Source: Halomonas meridiana (lineage in GTDB: Bacteria; Pseudomonadota; Gammaproteobacteria; Pseudomonadales; Halomonadaceae). Taken from it: a stretch of 64,000 bases of DNA. The number at the start of each line of letters is the position of its first letter. The stretch's first letter is position 1. Position numbers and translations under genes: made by a program. The notes beneath the pieces are model-generated. The model was given only the letters and a program-made list of their open reading frames with translations. It was not told where the DNA came from and did not search any database. The stretch is from positions 1 through 64,000 of the forward strand of contig NZ_CP024621.1 of NCBI RefSeq assembly GCF_009846525.1. Direction: 5' to 3'. Positions 29,163-39,064 of the stretch are shown here, one piece after another.

Positions 29163-30419
29163 ATGACAACGCAATCACAAGCAGCTAAGCCGCCCGTCAC
29201 GCGTTTCGATGCGGTAATTGTTGGCGCGGGTATGGTGGGCACTGCGCTGGCGGGGCTATTGGCAGAAGCGGGAATGCAGGTGGCGCTGGTGGAAGCCAAA
29301 GCATCGACGTTGCACCTGGATGACGTCGCTGGCGAGATTCCCGCCCCCCGCGTCAGCGCGCTGACCCCGGTGTCCCAGCGACTGCTCACCCATTTGGGTG
29401 CCTGGCCCGCTATGCAGACGGCACGCGTCACGCCGTACCGTTACATGGAGGTATGGGATGCCGAAGGCAGTGGTCATATTCGCTTCTCGGCAGACGAAGC
29501 GGGGACCGCCGTGTTGGGTCATATCGTCGAGAATGACGTGACGCTGGCCGCGTTGAACGAGCATGTCGCCAAGCAGCCGACCCTAACGCGCTTGAATGGC
29601 GTGCGGGTAGAGGCGCTGCAAACCACGGCGCGTGGCCGCTGGCTGGTGCTCGACGATGGCCGACAGCTGCAAACGCCGCTGCTTGTCGCGGCCGATGGTG
29701 CGCGCTCTGCCTTGCGCGCGCTAGCGGGCATCTCGGTAGCGGAGGAGTCCATGGCGCAAGAGGCCGTCGTCACCACGGTGCGCTGCGCACAGCCCCATGG
29801 GGCCACCGCACGGCAAGCCTTTATCGCGGGTCGTCCACTGGCGTTCTTACCCCTCACCGTCGACGGGGATGATCGCTACTGCTCCATTGTCTGGTCCACC
29901 ACGCCTGAGCATGCCCAAGCGCTGACGGCGTGCTCGGCAGAGGCGCTGGGGCAGGCGCTGGGCGAGGCGTTTGATCATCGTCTGGGTGATGTCATGCCCG
30001 TGGATAGCGCCTATCGGTTTCCGCTGGTACAGCGCCACGCCCAGCATTATGTGCAGCCCAACTTCGCGTTAGTCGGCGATGCCGCCCACAGCCTGCATCC
30101 GCTGGCCGGGCAGGGCGTCAATTTAGGATTGATGGACGCGGCAGTGTTAGCGGAAGAAGTGGTCTTGGCTTGGCGGCGCGGCGCGCCGTGGGGCAGTGTG
30201 GCCACGCTGCGCCGCTACGAGCGTCGTCGGCGCTTCGATAACAGCGCCATGCTAGGCTTGATGAAGGGGTTCAAGGGGCTGTTTGGCAGCCAGCATCCGG
30301 TGTTTACGCTGGCGCGCAACGTGGGTATGAACGGTATGAACCAGCTCGTGCCGCTTAAACGCTTGGTAATGCGGCAGGCGACCGGAGAGCGAGGCCGCCT
30401 GCCGCTATCGTGCCGCTAG
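29163..30419 (+). CDS. ubiI: 2-octaprenylphenol hydroxylase (UbiI/VisC type)
   Basis: UbiI hydroxylates carbon 5 of the ubiquinone ring. The 418-residue flavoprotein has AVIVGAGMVGTALAGLLAE at the N-terminus and LVGDAAHSLHPLAGQGVNLGLMDAA near residue 300, the GD-type motif of UbiI. AAGGAG precedes the ATG. It is 43 bases after ubiH, and the two paralogues probably form an operon with pepP. Confidence 0.9.
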   Translation: MTTQSQAAKPPVTRFDAVIVGAGMVGTALAGLLAEAGMQVALVEAKASTLHLDDVAGEIPAPRVSALTPVSQRLLTHLGAWPAMQTARVTPYRYMEVWDAEGSGHIRFSADEAGTAVLGHIVENDVTLAALNEHVAKQPTLTRLNGVRVEALQTTARGRWLVLDDGRQLQTPLLVAADGARSALRALAGISVAEESMAQEAVVTTVRCAQPHGATARQAFIAGRPLAFLPLTVDGDDRYCSIVWSTTPEHAQALTACSAEALGQALGEAFDHRLGDVMPVDSAYRFPLVQRHAQHYVQPNFALVGDAAHSLHPLAGQGVNLGLMDAAVLAEEVVLAWRRGAPWGSVATLRRYERRRRFDNSAMLGLMKGFKGLFGSQHPVFTLARNVGMNGMNQLVPLKRLVMRQATGERGRLPLSCR

Positions 30420-31721
30420 CTAGCCGCGACGACGATCCACTACGTTCAGCGCTTTCAGCAGGTTCAGCGCTTCGCTGAGCTGGTAATCCTCGCGCAGCCG
30501 CTGAGACATGGCGGCGCGCTCGGGTGGCATATCGCTTTGGCTGCCTAGATGGCCGTCTAAATCCGATTCGCGGATTTCGCGACGCCCTTCCGCCACTTCC
30601 AGGCGGCCGCGCACCACTTCGACGTCCGGCTCGATGCCTTGCGCCTGGATCGAGCGGCCATTCGGGGTGTAGTAAAGGGCGGTCGTCAGCTTCAAGCCTT
30701 CGCCATTGCCTAGCGGCATGATTTGTTGCACCGAGCCCTTACCGAAGCTCTCGGTCCCCATGATGACGCCCCGGCGCTGATCTTGCAGCGCGCCCGCGAC
30801 GATTTCCGCCGCCGACGCGCTGCCACTGTTGATGAGGACCACGAGCGGGATGTCGCCCGCTGGTGTATCCGGAGACGCCGAAAACGACATTTCGGTATCC
30901 GAGAGTCGCCCTTCGGTATACACGATCAGCCCATCATCGAGGAATAGATCGGCGACGCCCACCGCTGCCTGGAGGACGCCACCGGGGTTATTGCGCAGAT
31001 CCAGAATCAAACCTTCCAAGGGCCGCTCTCGGGCCATACGCTCGATGGCACGGCGAGCCTGTTCGGGCGTGCGGGACTGAAATTGGCTAATGCGCAAATA
31101 GCCGTAGCCGGGCTCCAGCACCTCTTGCTTGACGCTCTCACTGCGGATCACTTCACGGGTGAGGGTGAACTCCCGCGGTGACTCTTCGCCGGAGCGCAGG
31201 ATCGTCAAACGCAGTGGCGTGCCGGGTTCGCCGCGCATCAAGTTGACGGCTTCCTGCAGTGAGAGGCTATCGGTGGGGGTGCCATCGATGGCCACGATGA
31301 TGTCCTGAGACAGCAGGCCTGCCCGGGAGGCGGGCGTGTCATCGATGGGCGTGACGACCATCAGTTGGCCATTTTGGGTGCCGACTTCGATACCGATGCC
31401 GCCAAACTCGCCCTGCGTGGATTCCCGCAGGCTTTGGTACTCCTCTTCATCCAGGTAGGCCGAGTGGGGGTCGAGCTCGCTGAGCATGCCCCGCATGGCG
31501 TTGCGCAGCAGCGTGCGGTCGTCGACCTCTTCGACGTAACCGCGTTTGATACGCTCGAATACCTCGGCGAAGGTTTGAATCTCCTCCAACGGCAGGTCAT
31601 CGGCGACGCTGTTCGCCGGCTGAGCGGCCAAAGGGAGCGGGGCAGCCAGCAGCGCGAGCGGAAGCAGGGTGGCCAAGAAACGCTTGGCAGGGGCCGATAC
31701 CTCGGTAACAGATAGCGTCAT
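30420..31721 (-). CDS. S41-family C-terminal processing periplasmic protease
   Basis: The 433-residue product has an N-terminal signal segment (about 15-33, ending AAQ), a PDZ domain (about 90-180) and the S41 catalytic core with LINSGSASAAEIVAGALQD (Ser nucleophile) and GTESFGKGSVQ (Lys general base). CtpA-type proteases degrade periplasmic targets such as peptidoglycan hydrolases. It follows envC in the same orientation, so protease and hydrolase activator may be linked in function; that is inference. Confidence 0.92.
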   Translation of the reverse strand: MTLSVTEVSAPAKRFLATLLPLALLAAPLPLAAQPANSVADDLPLEEIQTFAEVFERIKRGYVEEVDDRTLLRNAMRGMLSELDPHSAYLDEEEYQSLRESTQGEFGGIGIEVGTQNGQLMVVTPIDDTPASRAGLLSQDIIVAIDGTPTDSLSLQEAVNLMRGEPGTPLRLTILRSGEESPREFTLTREVIRSESVKQEVLEPGYGYLRISQFQSRTPEQARRAIERMARERPLEGLILDLRNNPGGVLQAAVGVADLFLDDGLIVYTEGRLSDTEMSFSASPDTPAGDIPLVVLINSGSASAAEIVAGALQDQRRGVIMGTESFGKGSVQQIMPLGNGEGLKLTTALYYTPNGRSIQAQGIEPDVEVVRGRLEVAEGRREIRESDLDGHLGSQSDMPPERAAMSQRLREDYQLSEALNLLKALNVVDRRRG

Positions 31722-31823
31722 GCGGACTCCGCTAGGCGAAAGGCAGCGCCAGTGGCACTGCGCGGGTTGTGAGGGTCATGATCAAGAGAGTGACTATAAA
31801 GAGAGTAGCATCAGCTTATCCCG

Positions 31824-32966
31824 TCAACGGCGCGCAATCCAACGTTGCGGATTAATGGGTTCCCCGCCTCGCCGCACTTCGAAGTAGAGCGCTGGCCGGG
31901 GCTGCCCGCCGCTGTTGCCCACCCGGCCAATAGCGTCGCCACGATTCACCTGCTGTCCGGGGCGGGCGCTGAACTGCTGCAGGTGCGCATAAAGCGTCAT
32001 GATCTGGTCGCCATGGTCGATGATCAATAAGTTGCCGAACCCTCGCATCCAATCGGCGAAGACCACGCGACCCGAGTGGACCGCCGTGACCGCCGTGCCT
32101 TCGCTGGCCTGAATCACGATACCGTTGTAGTGCACCCCATCCCGCCGCTGAAAGCTGGCGGTGATGCTGCCCTGCACGGGCCAGGGCAGATCCCCTTGCG
32201 TGCGGGTGATGTGCGTAGTGGGCGTGGGCTCTGCCAGGCGTGCCAATTCGGCTTGAATCGCGCGGAGCTGCTGCTCTGCCTGCTCGCGGCTCTGGTTCAG
32301 GTCGGCCAAGCGTTCCGCCTCGCTCCCGTAGCGATCATCGAGCGTATTGACGACGCCCCGGCGCGCTTCGGTGCGCTCGGCGAGTAGAGCGCTTTGGGTC
32401 TCCAGCTCGTCCGCCAAGGTATCCAAACGCGTTTGGCGCTCTGCCAGTGCTTGTTCGGTATCGGCAAGTGCCGTGTCCAGCCGCGCAATATCGGCCAGGC
32501 GCTGCTGGCGCGCCTGTGTTAGCCGGTTCAAATAGGCCTGCATACGGTCCAGCTCGGCAGGGTCACGTTGGTTGAGCAACAGCTTGAGCTGGGGCGTAGG
32601 CCCTAGCCGATAGAGCGCGGCGAGCTGCTGCCCGAGCGCTTGATACTGAGCTTCCCGTTCGCTCTGCAAGCGTTCGCGGTGCTGACGTAATTGGGTGGTC
32701 TCGTCATTGAGTTGGCGCCGCTCCGCCTGAAGCTGGTCCAGCCGCTGGTGGGTCTGGGCGAGCTCGGTTTCCACCGCCTTTAGCTCGCGTTGAGCGCTAT
32801 CGCGGGCTTGGCCGGTCGCGCTGAGCCGCTCGGCCATGGCGTCGATCTCCTGCCCGAGCGCATCGAGCTGCTCACGAGCAGCGCGTTCGTCCGGCTGCGC
32901 CAAGGCGGGCTGCTGGCCCAAGGCCAGCAGCAGAGTGGCAAGGGCGAGTGGTCGCCACATGGGCAT
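31824..32966 (-). CDS. envC: EnvC-like murein hydrolase activator
   Basis: The 380-residue exported protein has a signal peptide (about 1-23), a long coiled coil (about 25-245) and a C-terminal LytM/M23 domain (about 265-380). The zinc ligands of active M23 peptidases are mostly lost: HYNGIVIQA lacks the metal Asp, LYAHL keeps its His, and LYFEVR replaces the HxH site. That is the pattern of EnvC, which activates amidases AmiA/B at the septum rather than cutting itself. The start overlaps the gpmI stop (TAATG). Confidence 0.9.
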   Translation of the reverse strand: MPMWRPLALATLLLALGQQPALAQPDERAAREQLDALGQEIDAMAERLSATGQARDSAQRELKAVETELAQTHQRLDQLQAERRQLNDETTQLRQHRERLQSEREAQYQALGQQLAALYRLGPTPQLKLLLNQRDPAELDRMQAYLNRLTQARQQRLADIARLDTALADTEQALAERQTRLDTLADELETQSALLAERTEARRGVVNTLDDRYGSEAERLADLNQSREQAEQQLRAIQAELARLAEPTPTTHITRTQGDLPWPVQGSITASFQRRDGVHYNGIVIQASEGTAVTAVHSGRVVFADWMRGFGNLLIIDHGDQIMTLYAHLQQFSARPGQQVNRGDAIGRVGNSGGQPRPALYFEVRRGGEPINPQRWIARR

Positions 32967-34528
32967 TACGTGAAGCGCAGCAGCGGCGTGCCGGTCATCG
33001 CCTCAGGCTGTGGTTGATTCATCATGGTCAGCAGCGTGGGGGCCAGGTCGCACAGGCGGCCGTCGTCGAGTTCTGCCGCCCGCTCTCCCACGTACACCAG
33101 CGGCACCACAAACGTGGTGTGAGCGGTTTGCGGGGCGCCGGTTTCCGGGTGGACCATCTGTTCGGCATTGCCGTGGTCGGCGGTAATCAGGCAGGCTCCA
33201 CCCGCACGCTCGATTGCTTCCACCACGCGGCCAACGCAAATGTCGACGGTCTCGATCGCTTTCACGGCAGCGTCGAAATCCCCGGTGTGGCCGACCATGT
33301 CGCCATTGGCGTAGTTGCACACCATGAGATCGAAACGGCCGCTATCGATGGCCTCCACAAGCTTGTCGGTAATCTCGAACGCGCTCATTTCCGGCTTTTC
33401 GTCGTAGGTTTTCACGTCGCGGGGGGAAGGCACCAAGATGCGCTCTTCGCCTTCGTACTCGGCTTCGTTACCGCCGGAGAAGAAGAACGTCACGTGGGGG
33501 TACTTCTCTGTTTCGGCAATGCGCAGCTGGGTGAGGCCACGCTTGGCCACCACTTCGCCTAGGGTGTCGGTGAGGTCGGTAGGCGGGAACGCCGCAGGGG
33601 CATCGATGTCGGCGGCGTATTGGGTCATCATCACCAACCCATCGCCTGCCAGCGTTGGGCGCACCTGACGCTCGAAGCCGTCGAAGTCTGCCTCGGTGAA
33701 GGCGCGAGTGAGTTCGCGGGCGCGGTCGGAGCGGAAGTTCAGGAATAAGGCGGCGTCGCCATCCTGTAACGTCACGGCGTTACCGTTGCCCGGTACGCGC
33801 GTGGCGGCGACGAACTCATCGGTTTCGCCGCGTTCGTAGGCATCACGCAGGCCGCTTTCCGCGCTGGTGGCGGTGTACTCCGCGTGGCCGTCGGTGAGCA
33901 GGCGGTAGGCTTGCTCGACGCGTTCCCAGCGGTTGTCGCGGTCCATGGCGAAGAAGCGGCCAATGATGGACGCAACAAAGCCGTTATCGGCACCGACCAG
34001 TTCTGCTAGACGGGCGTTGGCGCGCTCGATAGACGCCAGCGCGCTTTGCGGCGGCATGTCCCGGCCATCTAGAAAGGCGTGTACATAGATGCGCTGGGCA
34101 CCGCGTCGCGCCGCCAGCTCGGCCATGGCGATAAAGTGGTCTTCGTGGCTGTGCACGCCGCCGGGTGAGAGCAGGCCGAGCAGATGCACGGCACGGCCAT
34201 TGGCGACCGCGTCGTCGATGGGCTTGGTGAGCACCTCGTTGGTGTCCAGGTCACCCTCTTCGATGGCTTTGGTGATACGAGTGAAGTCCTGGTAAACGAT
34301 ACGCCCGGCACCCAGGTTCATATGGCCGACTTCGGAGTTGCCCATCTGGCCGTCGGGTAGCCCCACATGACGGCCATCGGTATGCACGAAGGCGTGGGGG
34401 CGGTTAGCCCATAGCGCGTCCATCACCGGCGTATTGGCCGCTGCCACGGCGTTGTGAGCACTATCGGGGTTGTGGCCGTAGCCGTCTAGGATGATCAGCG
34501 CCACGGGGCGCGGTGCAGATGATGCCAT
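32966..34528 (-). CDS. gpmI: 2,3-bisphosphoglycerate-independent phosphoglycerate mutase
   Basis: GpmI interconverts 3- and 2-phosphoglycerate using two manganese ions. The 520-residue product has [11 protein letters not shown] near the N-terminus, the catalytic Ser in [15 protein letters not shown] near residue 63, and [12 protein letters not shown] near 450. I start at MASSAPRP (34528), preceded by GAGGGA. Order gpmI-envC is as in E. coli. Confidence 0.96.
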   Translation of the reverse strand: MASSAPRPVALIILDGYGHNPDSAHNAVAAANTPVMDALWANRPHAFVHTDGRHVGLPDGQMGNSEVGHMNLGAGRIVYQDFTRITKAIEEGDLDTNEVLTKPIDDAVANGRAVHLLGLLSPGGVHSHEDHFIAMAELAARRGAQRIYVHAFLDGRDMPPQSALASIERANARLAELVGADNGFVASIIGRFFAMDRDNRWERVEQAYRLLTDGHAEYTATSAESGLRDAYERGETDEFVAATRVPGNGNAVTLQDGDAALFLNFRSDRARELTRAFTEADFDGFERQVRPTLAGDGLVMMTQYAADIDAPAAFPPTDLTDTLGEVVAKRGLTQLRIAETEKYPHVTFFFSGGNEAEYEGEERILVPSPRDVKTYDEKPEMSAFEITDKLVEAIDSGRFDLMVCNYANGDMVGHTGDFDAAVKAIETVDICVGRVVEAIERAGGACLITADHGNAEQMVHPETGAPQTAHTTFVVPLVYVGERAAELDDGRLCDLAPTLLTMMNQPQPEAMTGTPLLRFT

Positions 34529-34782
34529 GAAAGAATCCCTCGTTTGTGGGTCAGCCAAGCGACGTGAGGTACTGTTTGAAACGCTGGTGAGGCCAGCTCC
34601 GCCAGTTTTCAGACAACACCTGATAATCGGGGTCGCGACAGGCGCGCGCTTGGGGCATCATAACGCAGGCAGCCGTCGGGCGTCATGGCCTGCGCGGTAT
34701 GCCCTGTGACGTGTATACTTGTCGCGTTTCTGAGGGCGGTGACGCCGCTTTTTTCTGCATAGACCAAGAGATTGTGTTCGCG

Positions 34783-35205
34783 ATGATCGATCAGCTGTTC
34801 GAATTCGTAATGAACCACCCCCTTCTCGTAGGGGCATTTTTGCTGGTGCTCATAGCGTGGATCGTTTACGAAACGCGCAGCGCCTCCTCGAATGCGGTGT
34901 CCTCTACCCAGGCCACGCAGCTCATCAACCGCGAAGACGCGGTGGTGCTGGACATCCGTGAGAGCAAAGACTTCAAAGCCGGCCACATCGCAGGCGCTCG
35001 TAACATTCCCCAAAGCAGCCTGGATAGCCGCATGAACGAGCTGGAGAAAGTGAAGAGCCAGCCGATCATCGTGGTGTGCAAGCATGGCCAAAGTTCTGGC
35101 GCTGCCCAGGCAAAGCTTGCCAAAGCCGGGTTTGAGCGGGCAATGAAGCTGCGCGGCGGCATGATGCAGTGGCAGGCGGATGGCCTTCCGGTGGTCAAGA
35201 AGTAA
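34783..35205 (+). CDS. Membrane-anchored rhodanese-like protein (YibN type)
   Basis: The 140-residue protein has an N-terminal transmembrane helix (about 12-29) and a cytoplasmic rhodanese domain with the active-site loop VVCKHGQSSGAA, where the Cys near residue 99 would carry persulfide sulfur. In E. coli the equivalent yibN also sits between gpmM and secB. Here grxC, which lies between them in E. coli, is missing. Confidence 0.88.
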   Translation: MIDQLFEFVMNHPLLVGAFLLVLIAWIVYETRSASSNAVSSTQATQLINREDAVVLDIRESKDFKAGHIAGARNIPQSSLDSRMNELEKVKSQPIIVVCKHGQSSGAAQAKLAKAGFERAMKLRGGMMQWQADGLPVVKK

Positions 35206-35269
35206 ACGAGAGCATACGTCGCGGTAACGCCGCACCCCTTTTTAATGGATGAACAATCAGGAGTATCCC

Positions 35270-35779
35270 ATGGCGGAAGATAACAACACCCCGCAGGCAG
35301 GCGCCGCAGAAGGCGAAAAGCCTCAGCTGAAATTCTCGTTACAGCGTATTTACGTGAAAGACATTTCTTTCGAAGCGCCGAACTCTCCGTCCGTGTTCAA
35401 GCAAGCGTTCAAGCCGAAGGTCAACCTGGACCTCAATACCACCAGCCAGAAAGTGGCCGACGACCAGTATGAAGTCGTGGTGAAAGTGACCGCACAGGTC
35501 AACGACAGCGAAACCGGCACTACCTCGTTCTTGGCGGAAGTCGAGCAGGCGGGCCTGTTCCGTATTTCGGGCATCGAAGGCGCACAGCTCGAGCAAACCT
35601 TGGGTGCATTCTGCCCCAACCTGCTGTTCCCGTACGCCCGTGAGTGCGTTGATAACCTCGTCAACCGTGGTGGCTTCCCGCCGCTGATGCTGGCGCCGGT
35701 CAACTTCGAAGCCATGTACGCCCAGCGCAAGCAGCGCGAAGCGCAGCAGGCCAGCCAAGCGGCTGAGAACACGCACTAA
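35270..35779 (+). CDS. secB: Protein-export chaperone SecB
   Basis: SecB is a tetrameric chaperone that keeps preproteins unfolded and hands them to SecA. The 169-residue product has FSLQRIYVKDISFEAPNSP near residues 25-43 and the conserved CPNLLFPYARECVDNLVNRGGFPPLMLAPVNF-type C-terminal part. The start at MAEDNN (35270) has TCAGGAGTA at good spacing. rsmE follows three bases after the stop. Confidence 0.96.
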   Translation: MAEDNNTPQAGAAEGEKPQLKFSLQRIYVKDISFEAPNSPSVFKQAFKPKVNLDLNTTSQKVADDQYEVVVKVTAQVNDSETGTTSFLAEVEQAGLFRISGIEGAQLEQTLGAFCPNLLFPYARECVDNLVNRGGFPPLMLAPVNFEAMYAQRKQREAQQASQAAENTH

Positions 35780-35782
35780 CCC

Positions 35783-36550
35783 ATGTCGGACACGCTGACC
35801 GCCGCCGACTGGCAGGCCCAACACGGTAAAATGCCCCGTCTGTATGTGCCTGCCGAGTTAGCCGCGGGCACGACGCTGGCGCTCCCTGACGGCCCGGCCA
35901 AGCACGTGACCCGCGTACTGCGCATGGGTGAAGGCGCGCCGCTGATCGTATTCGATGGCAGTGGGCATGAGGCGGGCGTGCGGTTAGCCGAGGTGAGCCG
36001 CAAGCAGACGACCGTGACCGTGGAAGCGGTATGGGCGGGTAGCGGCGAGTCACCGCTGGCGGTGCATCTTGGGCAAGCGATTTCCAAGGGCGATCGCATG
36101 GATTACGCCATTCAAAAAGCCGTCGAACTCGGAGTGGCGGCGATTACCCCGCTCTATACCGAGCGGGGCGATGTGCGTTTGAAAGGCGACCGTGAAGAAA
36201 AGAAGCTGGCGCATTGGCAGGCCGTGGCGGCCAGCGCCTGCGAGCAGAGCGGCCGGGCAGTAGTGCCGCCTGTTCACCCTCCGCAGACGTTAGGCGAGTG
36301 GCTGGCCGAGCGCCAAGAGCCGCTGCGCTTGATGTTGCATCTAGCGACGGGTAACGGCTTTGCTCAGTCAGAGCGGCCTACGTCCGCCGCGCTGCTGATC
36401 GGTCCGGAAGGCGGGCTGAGCGACACGGATATTCAGGCTGCGACGGCCAGCCACTTCACGCCTCTTACCCTGGGGCCGCGAGTGCTGCGCACCGAAACCG
36501 CTCCCGTTGTTGCGCTCACGCTCTTGCAGCACCACTTCGGCGATTTGTAA
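35783..36550 (+). CDS. rsmE: 16S rRNA (uracil(1498)-N(3))-methyltransferase
   Basis: RsmE methylates U1498 of 16S rRNA. The 255-residue SPOUT-fold protein has a PUA-like N-terminal domain (PRLYVP...HVTRVLRMGEG) and the knotted SAM-binding region LLIGPEGGLSD...LGPRVLRTETAPVVAL near 210-245. The family usually begins near PRLYVP, so the true start may be ATG 35831 rather than 35783; neither has a good ribosome-binding site. Confidence 0.92.
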   Translation: MSDTLTAADWQAQHGKMPRLYVPAELAAGTTLALPDGPAKHVTRVLRMGEGAPLIVFDGSGHEAGVRLAEVSRKQTTVTVEAVWAGSGESPLAVHLGQAISKGDRMDYAIQKAVELGVAAITPLYTERGDVRLKGDREEKKLAHWQAVAASACEQSGRAVVPPVHPPQTLGEWLAERQEPLRLMLHLATGNGFAQSERPTSAALLIGPEGGLSDTDIQAATASHFTPLTLGPRVLRTETAPVVALTLLQHHFGDL

Positions 36551-36563
36551 GCGCTCACTATCG

Positions 36564-36599
36564 AACCGCTGCCGTCTTTGCTGCGGCAGCGGTTTTTTT
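36564..36599 (+). terminator. Rho-independent terminator after rsmE
   Basis: AACCGCTGCCG (36564-36574) pairs with CGGCAGCGGTT (36584-36594) and is followed by seven T. It ends the yibN-secB-rsmE run. Confidence 0.88.
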
Positions 36600-36688
36600 G
36601 TATCCGGCGCTCGCGTCACTCGACGCCGCTTTGCCTTGCTTTGGCAAGGTACCATAATGAAGATCTACTTCCTGTAAGGACGGCACCC

Positions 36689-37393
36689 ATGGTCCGTGAA
36701 TCACACGCCACCCCTCGATCTGTCAGCGATGCGTCTGCCCAACTGGGCGATGTGGCCTATTTAACCGTGACGGCGGTGAACAGCACCGGGGCGTTTTTGC
36801 GTTGGGGGCAGCCCAAAGACGTGCTGCTCCCTTATAGCGAGCAGCGCTTTCGCCCCGACCCCGGCAAGCGGGTGCTGGTGATGCTGTATAGCGACGACCA
36901 GGGGCGACCGGTTGCTACCATGCGACTCGACCGTTTCCTAACGGACGACGCCTGGGCGTTAGAGAAAGGCGACGAAGTCGATGTGGTGGTGGCCGACCGC
37001 ACGGATTTAGGCATGAAAGTGGTGGTCAATCACCGCTACTGGGGGCTGATCTACCAAGACGACATTACTCAGCCGTTGCGCCGCGGGCAGTCGCTAAAAG
37101 GCTTTGTGAAACAGCGCCGCGAGGATGGCCGCGTGGATATTTCGCTGCTACCGCCCGGCGCCGCACGTCTGGACGTGGTGGGTGACAAAGTGCTAAAGGC
37201 GCTGCGCGAAAGCGGTGGCTATTTACCGCTAGGCGATAAAAGTTCGGCGCACGATATCAAAACGCGACTAGGGGTGAGCAAAAGCGCCTATAAACAGGCG
37301 ATTGGCCGACTCTATAAACAGCAGTTGATCACCCTGGCGCCGGATGCGATCCGCCTGGTACCCGGTGCGCTCTCCGATACGTCGGATACCTAG
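36689..37393 (+). CDS. CvfB-like S1-domain RNA-binding protein
   Basis: The 234-residue protein has two or three S1-like OB folds (LTVTAVNSTGAFLRWGQPKDVLLP, VDVVVADRTDLGMKVVVN, GFVKQRREDGRVDISLLP) and a C-terminal winged helix (about 170-230), the layout of CvfB/YitL proteins. Members bind RNA and affect virulence-gene expression in Staphylococcus; the role in gammaproteobacteria is not established. The ATG at 36689 has TAAGGA upstream. It lies between rsmE and gshB, which are adjacent in E. coli. Confidence 0.85.
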   Translation: MVRESHATPRSVSDASAQLGDVAYLTVTAVNSTGAFLRWGQPKDVLLPYSEQRFRPDPGKRVLVMLYSDDQGRPVATMRLDRFLTDDAWALEKGDEVDVVVADRTDLGMKVVVNHRYWGLIYQDDITQPLRRGQSLKGFVKQRREDGRVDISLLPPGAARLDVVGDKVLKALRESGGYLPLGDKSSAHDIKTRLGVSKSAYKQAIGRLYKQQLITLAPDAIRLVPGALSDTSDT

Positions 37394-37462
37394 CCGCGGT
37401 TGGAGCCGTGCCTGCAGTGCGGCATACTGATGACCTATTGATCCTGCATGGACTGTATTTCG

Positions 37463-38419
37463 ATGAGCCAATCAACGTTGCATCTCGGTGTGGTGATGGA
37501 TCCCATCAGCGACATCGCGTACAAGAAAGACACCACCTTAGCCATGCTCTGGGCCGCCCAAGAGCGCGGCTATACGCTCCACTACATGGAGCAGGACGAT
37601 CTTTTCTTGCAGGCGGGTAAGGCCTATGCGCGGATGCGTCCTCTCACCGTGCACCGCAACCCTGAACACTGGTACGACCTAGGCGAAGCGACTCAACGCC
37701 CGTTGGCCGAGCTGGACGTAGTGCTGATGCGAAAAGACCCGCCGGTGGATGCCGAATTCATCAACGCGGTACACCTGCTGGGCTTTGCCGAGCGTGAGGG
37801 CGTGCTGGTGGTGAACCCCACCGCCGCGCTGCTGCAGTGTAACGAAAAGCTTTTTGCCCAGCAGTTTCCCCAGTGCTGCGCGCCGACGGTCGTCGCCAGC
37901 CGCGATGACGTGCTACGCGCCTTTCATGCCGAGCATGGCGATGTGATCTTCAAGCCGCTCGACGGCATGGGCGGCACGGGGATTTTTCATATTGGCCCCG
38001 AGGGCCGCAACATTGGCGCGGTGATCGAACAATTGACCCTACGCGGTCAGCGCCAAATCATGGCCCAGCGCTACCTGCCGGACATCAAGGATGGCGACAC
38101 GCGGATTCTCTTGGTCGATGGCGAGCCGGTGCCTTACGGGCTGGCGCGCATCCCGTCGGCGGGCGAAACCCGTGGCAACCTGGCCGCAGGCGGGCGCGGC
38201 GTGAGCCGTGAACTGACCGAACGCGACCACTGGCTGATTCAACAGGTGCAGCCGATGATTCGTGAGAAAGGCCTGATGTTCGTCGGCCTGGACGTGATTG
38301 GCGACTACATCACGGAAATCAACGTGACGAGCCCTACCTGCGTTCGTGAAATCGATGATCAGCGTGGCACCGACATTTCCGGAATGCTGCTGGACGCGAT
38401 CGAGCGTCGTCTGGCTTAA
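37463..38419 (+). CDS. gshB: Glutathione synthase
   Basis: GshB joins gamma-glutamylcysteine and glycine with ATP. The 318-residue ATP-grasp protein begins LHLGVVMDPISDIAYKKDTT, the family pattern, and has FKPLDGMGGTGIF near residue 150 and ITEINVTSPTCVREI near 285. The start may be ATG 37463 or 37448; neither has a strong ribosome-binding site and I prefer the shorter. The order gshB-algH-ruvX matches Pseudomonas and E. coli. Confidence 0.95.
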   Translation: MSQSTLHLGVVMDPISDIAYKKDTTLAMLWAAQERGYTLHYMEQDDLFLQAGKAYARMRPLTVHRNPEHWYDLGEATQRPLAELDVVLMRKDPPVDAEFINAVHLLGFAEREGVLVVNPTAALLQCNEKLFAQQFPQCCAPTVVASRDDVLRAFHAEHGDVIFKPLDGMGGTGIFHIGPEGRNIGAVIEQLTLRGQRQIMAQRYLPDIKDGDTRILLVDGEPVPYGLARIPSAGETRGNLAAGGRGVSRELTERDHWLIQQVQPMIREKGLMFVGLDVIGDYITEINVTSPTCVREIDDQRGTDISGMLLDAIERRLA

Positions 38420-38485
38420 CCGGTCACGGCGCACCCGCCCTATGACGCGAGGCTTGCCGAACCATCGGCAAGCCGTAGGAGACGC

Positions 38486-39043
38486 ATGCAAAGTTTAAAG
38501 CACCATTTTTTGATGGCGATGCCCCATTTGGAAGACCCCAACTTTGCGGGCAGCCTGATCTATCTATGTGATCACGACCACAACGGTTGCATGGGCGTGA
38601 TTGCCAACCGCCCAATGGACATCACGCTAGATGCGCTGTTCGAGCAGCTTTCACTAGGAGGCGACGATAGCCCGCATCGCAATGCGCCCGTTTACTACGG
38701 CGGCCCGATGCATAAGGATCGTGGCTTCATCCTCCACATGGGAGATAGCCAAGCGTGGGATTCCAGCATCCAGGTGGAGGACGGTATCGCGCTGACGACC
38801 TCCATGGATATTCTGCAAGCCTTGGCAGACGGTACCGGTCCCGAACACTTCCTGGTCTGTTTAGGCTGCGCGGGGTGGGACGTGGGGCAGTTGGAAGAGG
38901 AGCTCAAAGAGAACGCTTGGCTGACCGTCGAAGGCCAAGGCAGTGTGCTGTTCGATACGCCTCCTGCAGAGCGGCTAACGGCAGCGGCCGGTATTTTGGG
39001 TGTCGATCTCAATTTGATGACGCGCAACGCGGGTCATGCATGA
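38486..39043 (+). CDS. algH: YqgE/AlgH family protein (UPF0301)
   Basis: The 185-residue protein has LKHHFLMAMPHLEDPNFAGSLIYLCDH at the N-terminus and VCLGCAGWDVGQLEEELKENAWL near residue 130, both diagnostic of UPF0301. In P. aeruginosa AlgH was linked to alginate regulation, but the biochemical role is unclear. TAGGAGACGC precedes the ATG. ruvX follows 21 bases later. Confidence 0.92.
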   Translation: MQSLKHHFLMAMPHLEDPNFAGSLIYLCDHDHNGCMGVIANRPMDITLDALFEQLSLGGDDSPHRNAPVYYGGPMHKDRGFILHMGDSQAWDSSIQVEDGIALTTSMDILQALADGTGPEHFLVCLGCAGWDVGQLEEELKENAWLTVEGQGSVLFDTPPAERLTAAAGILGVDLNLMTRNAGHA

Positions 39044-39064
39044 CCTGTGCGGAGAAGACCTAGC

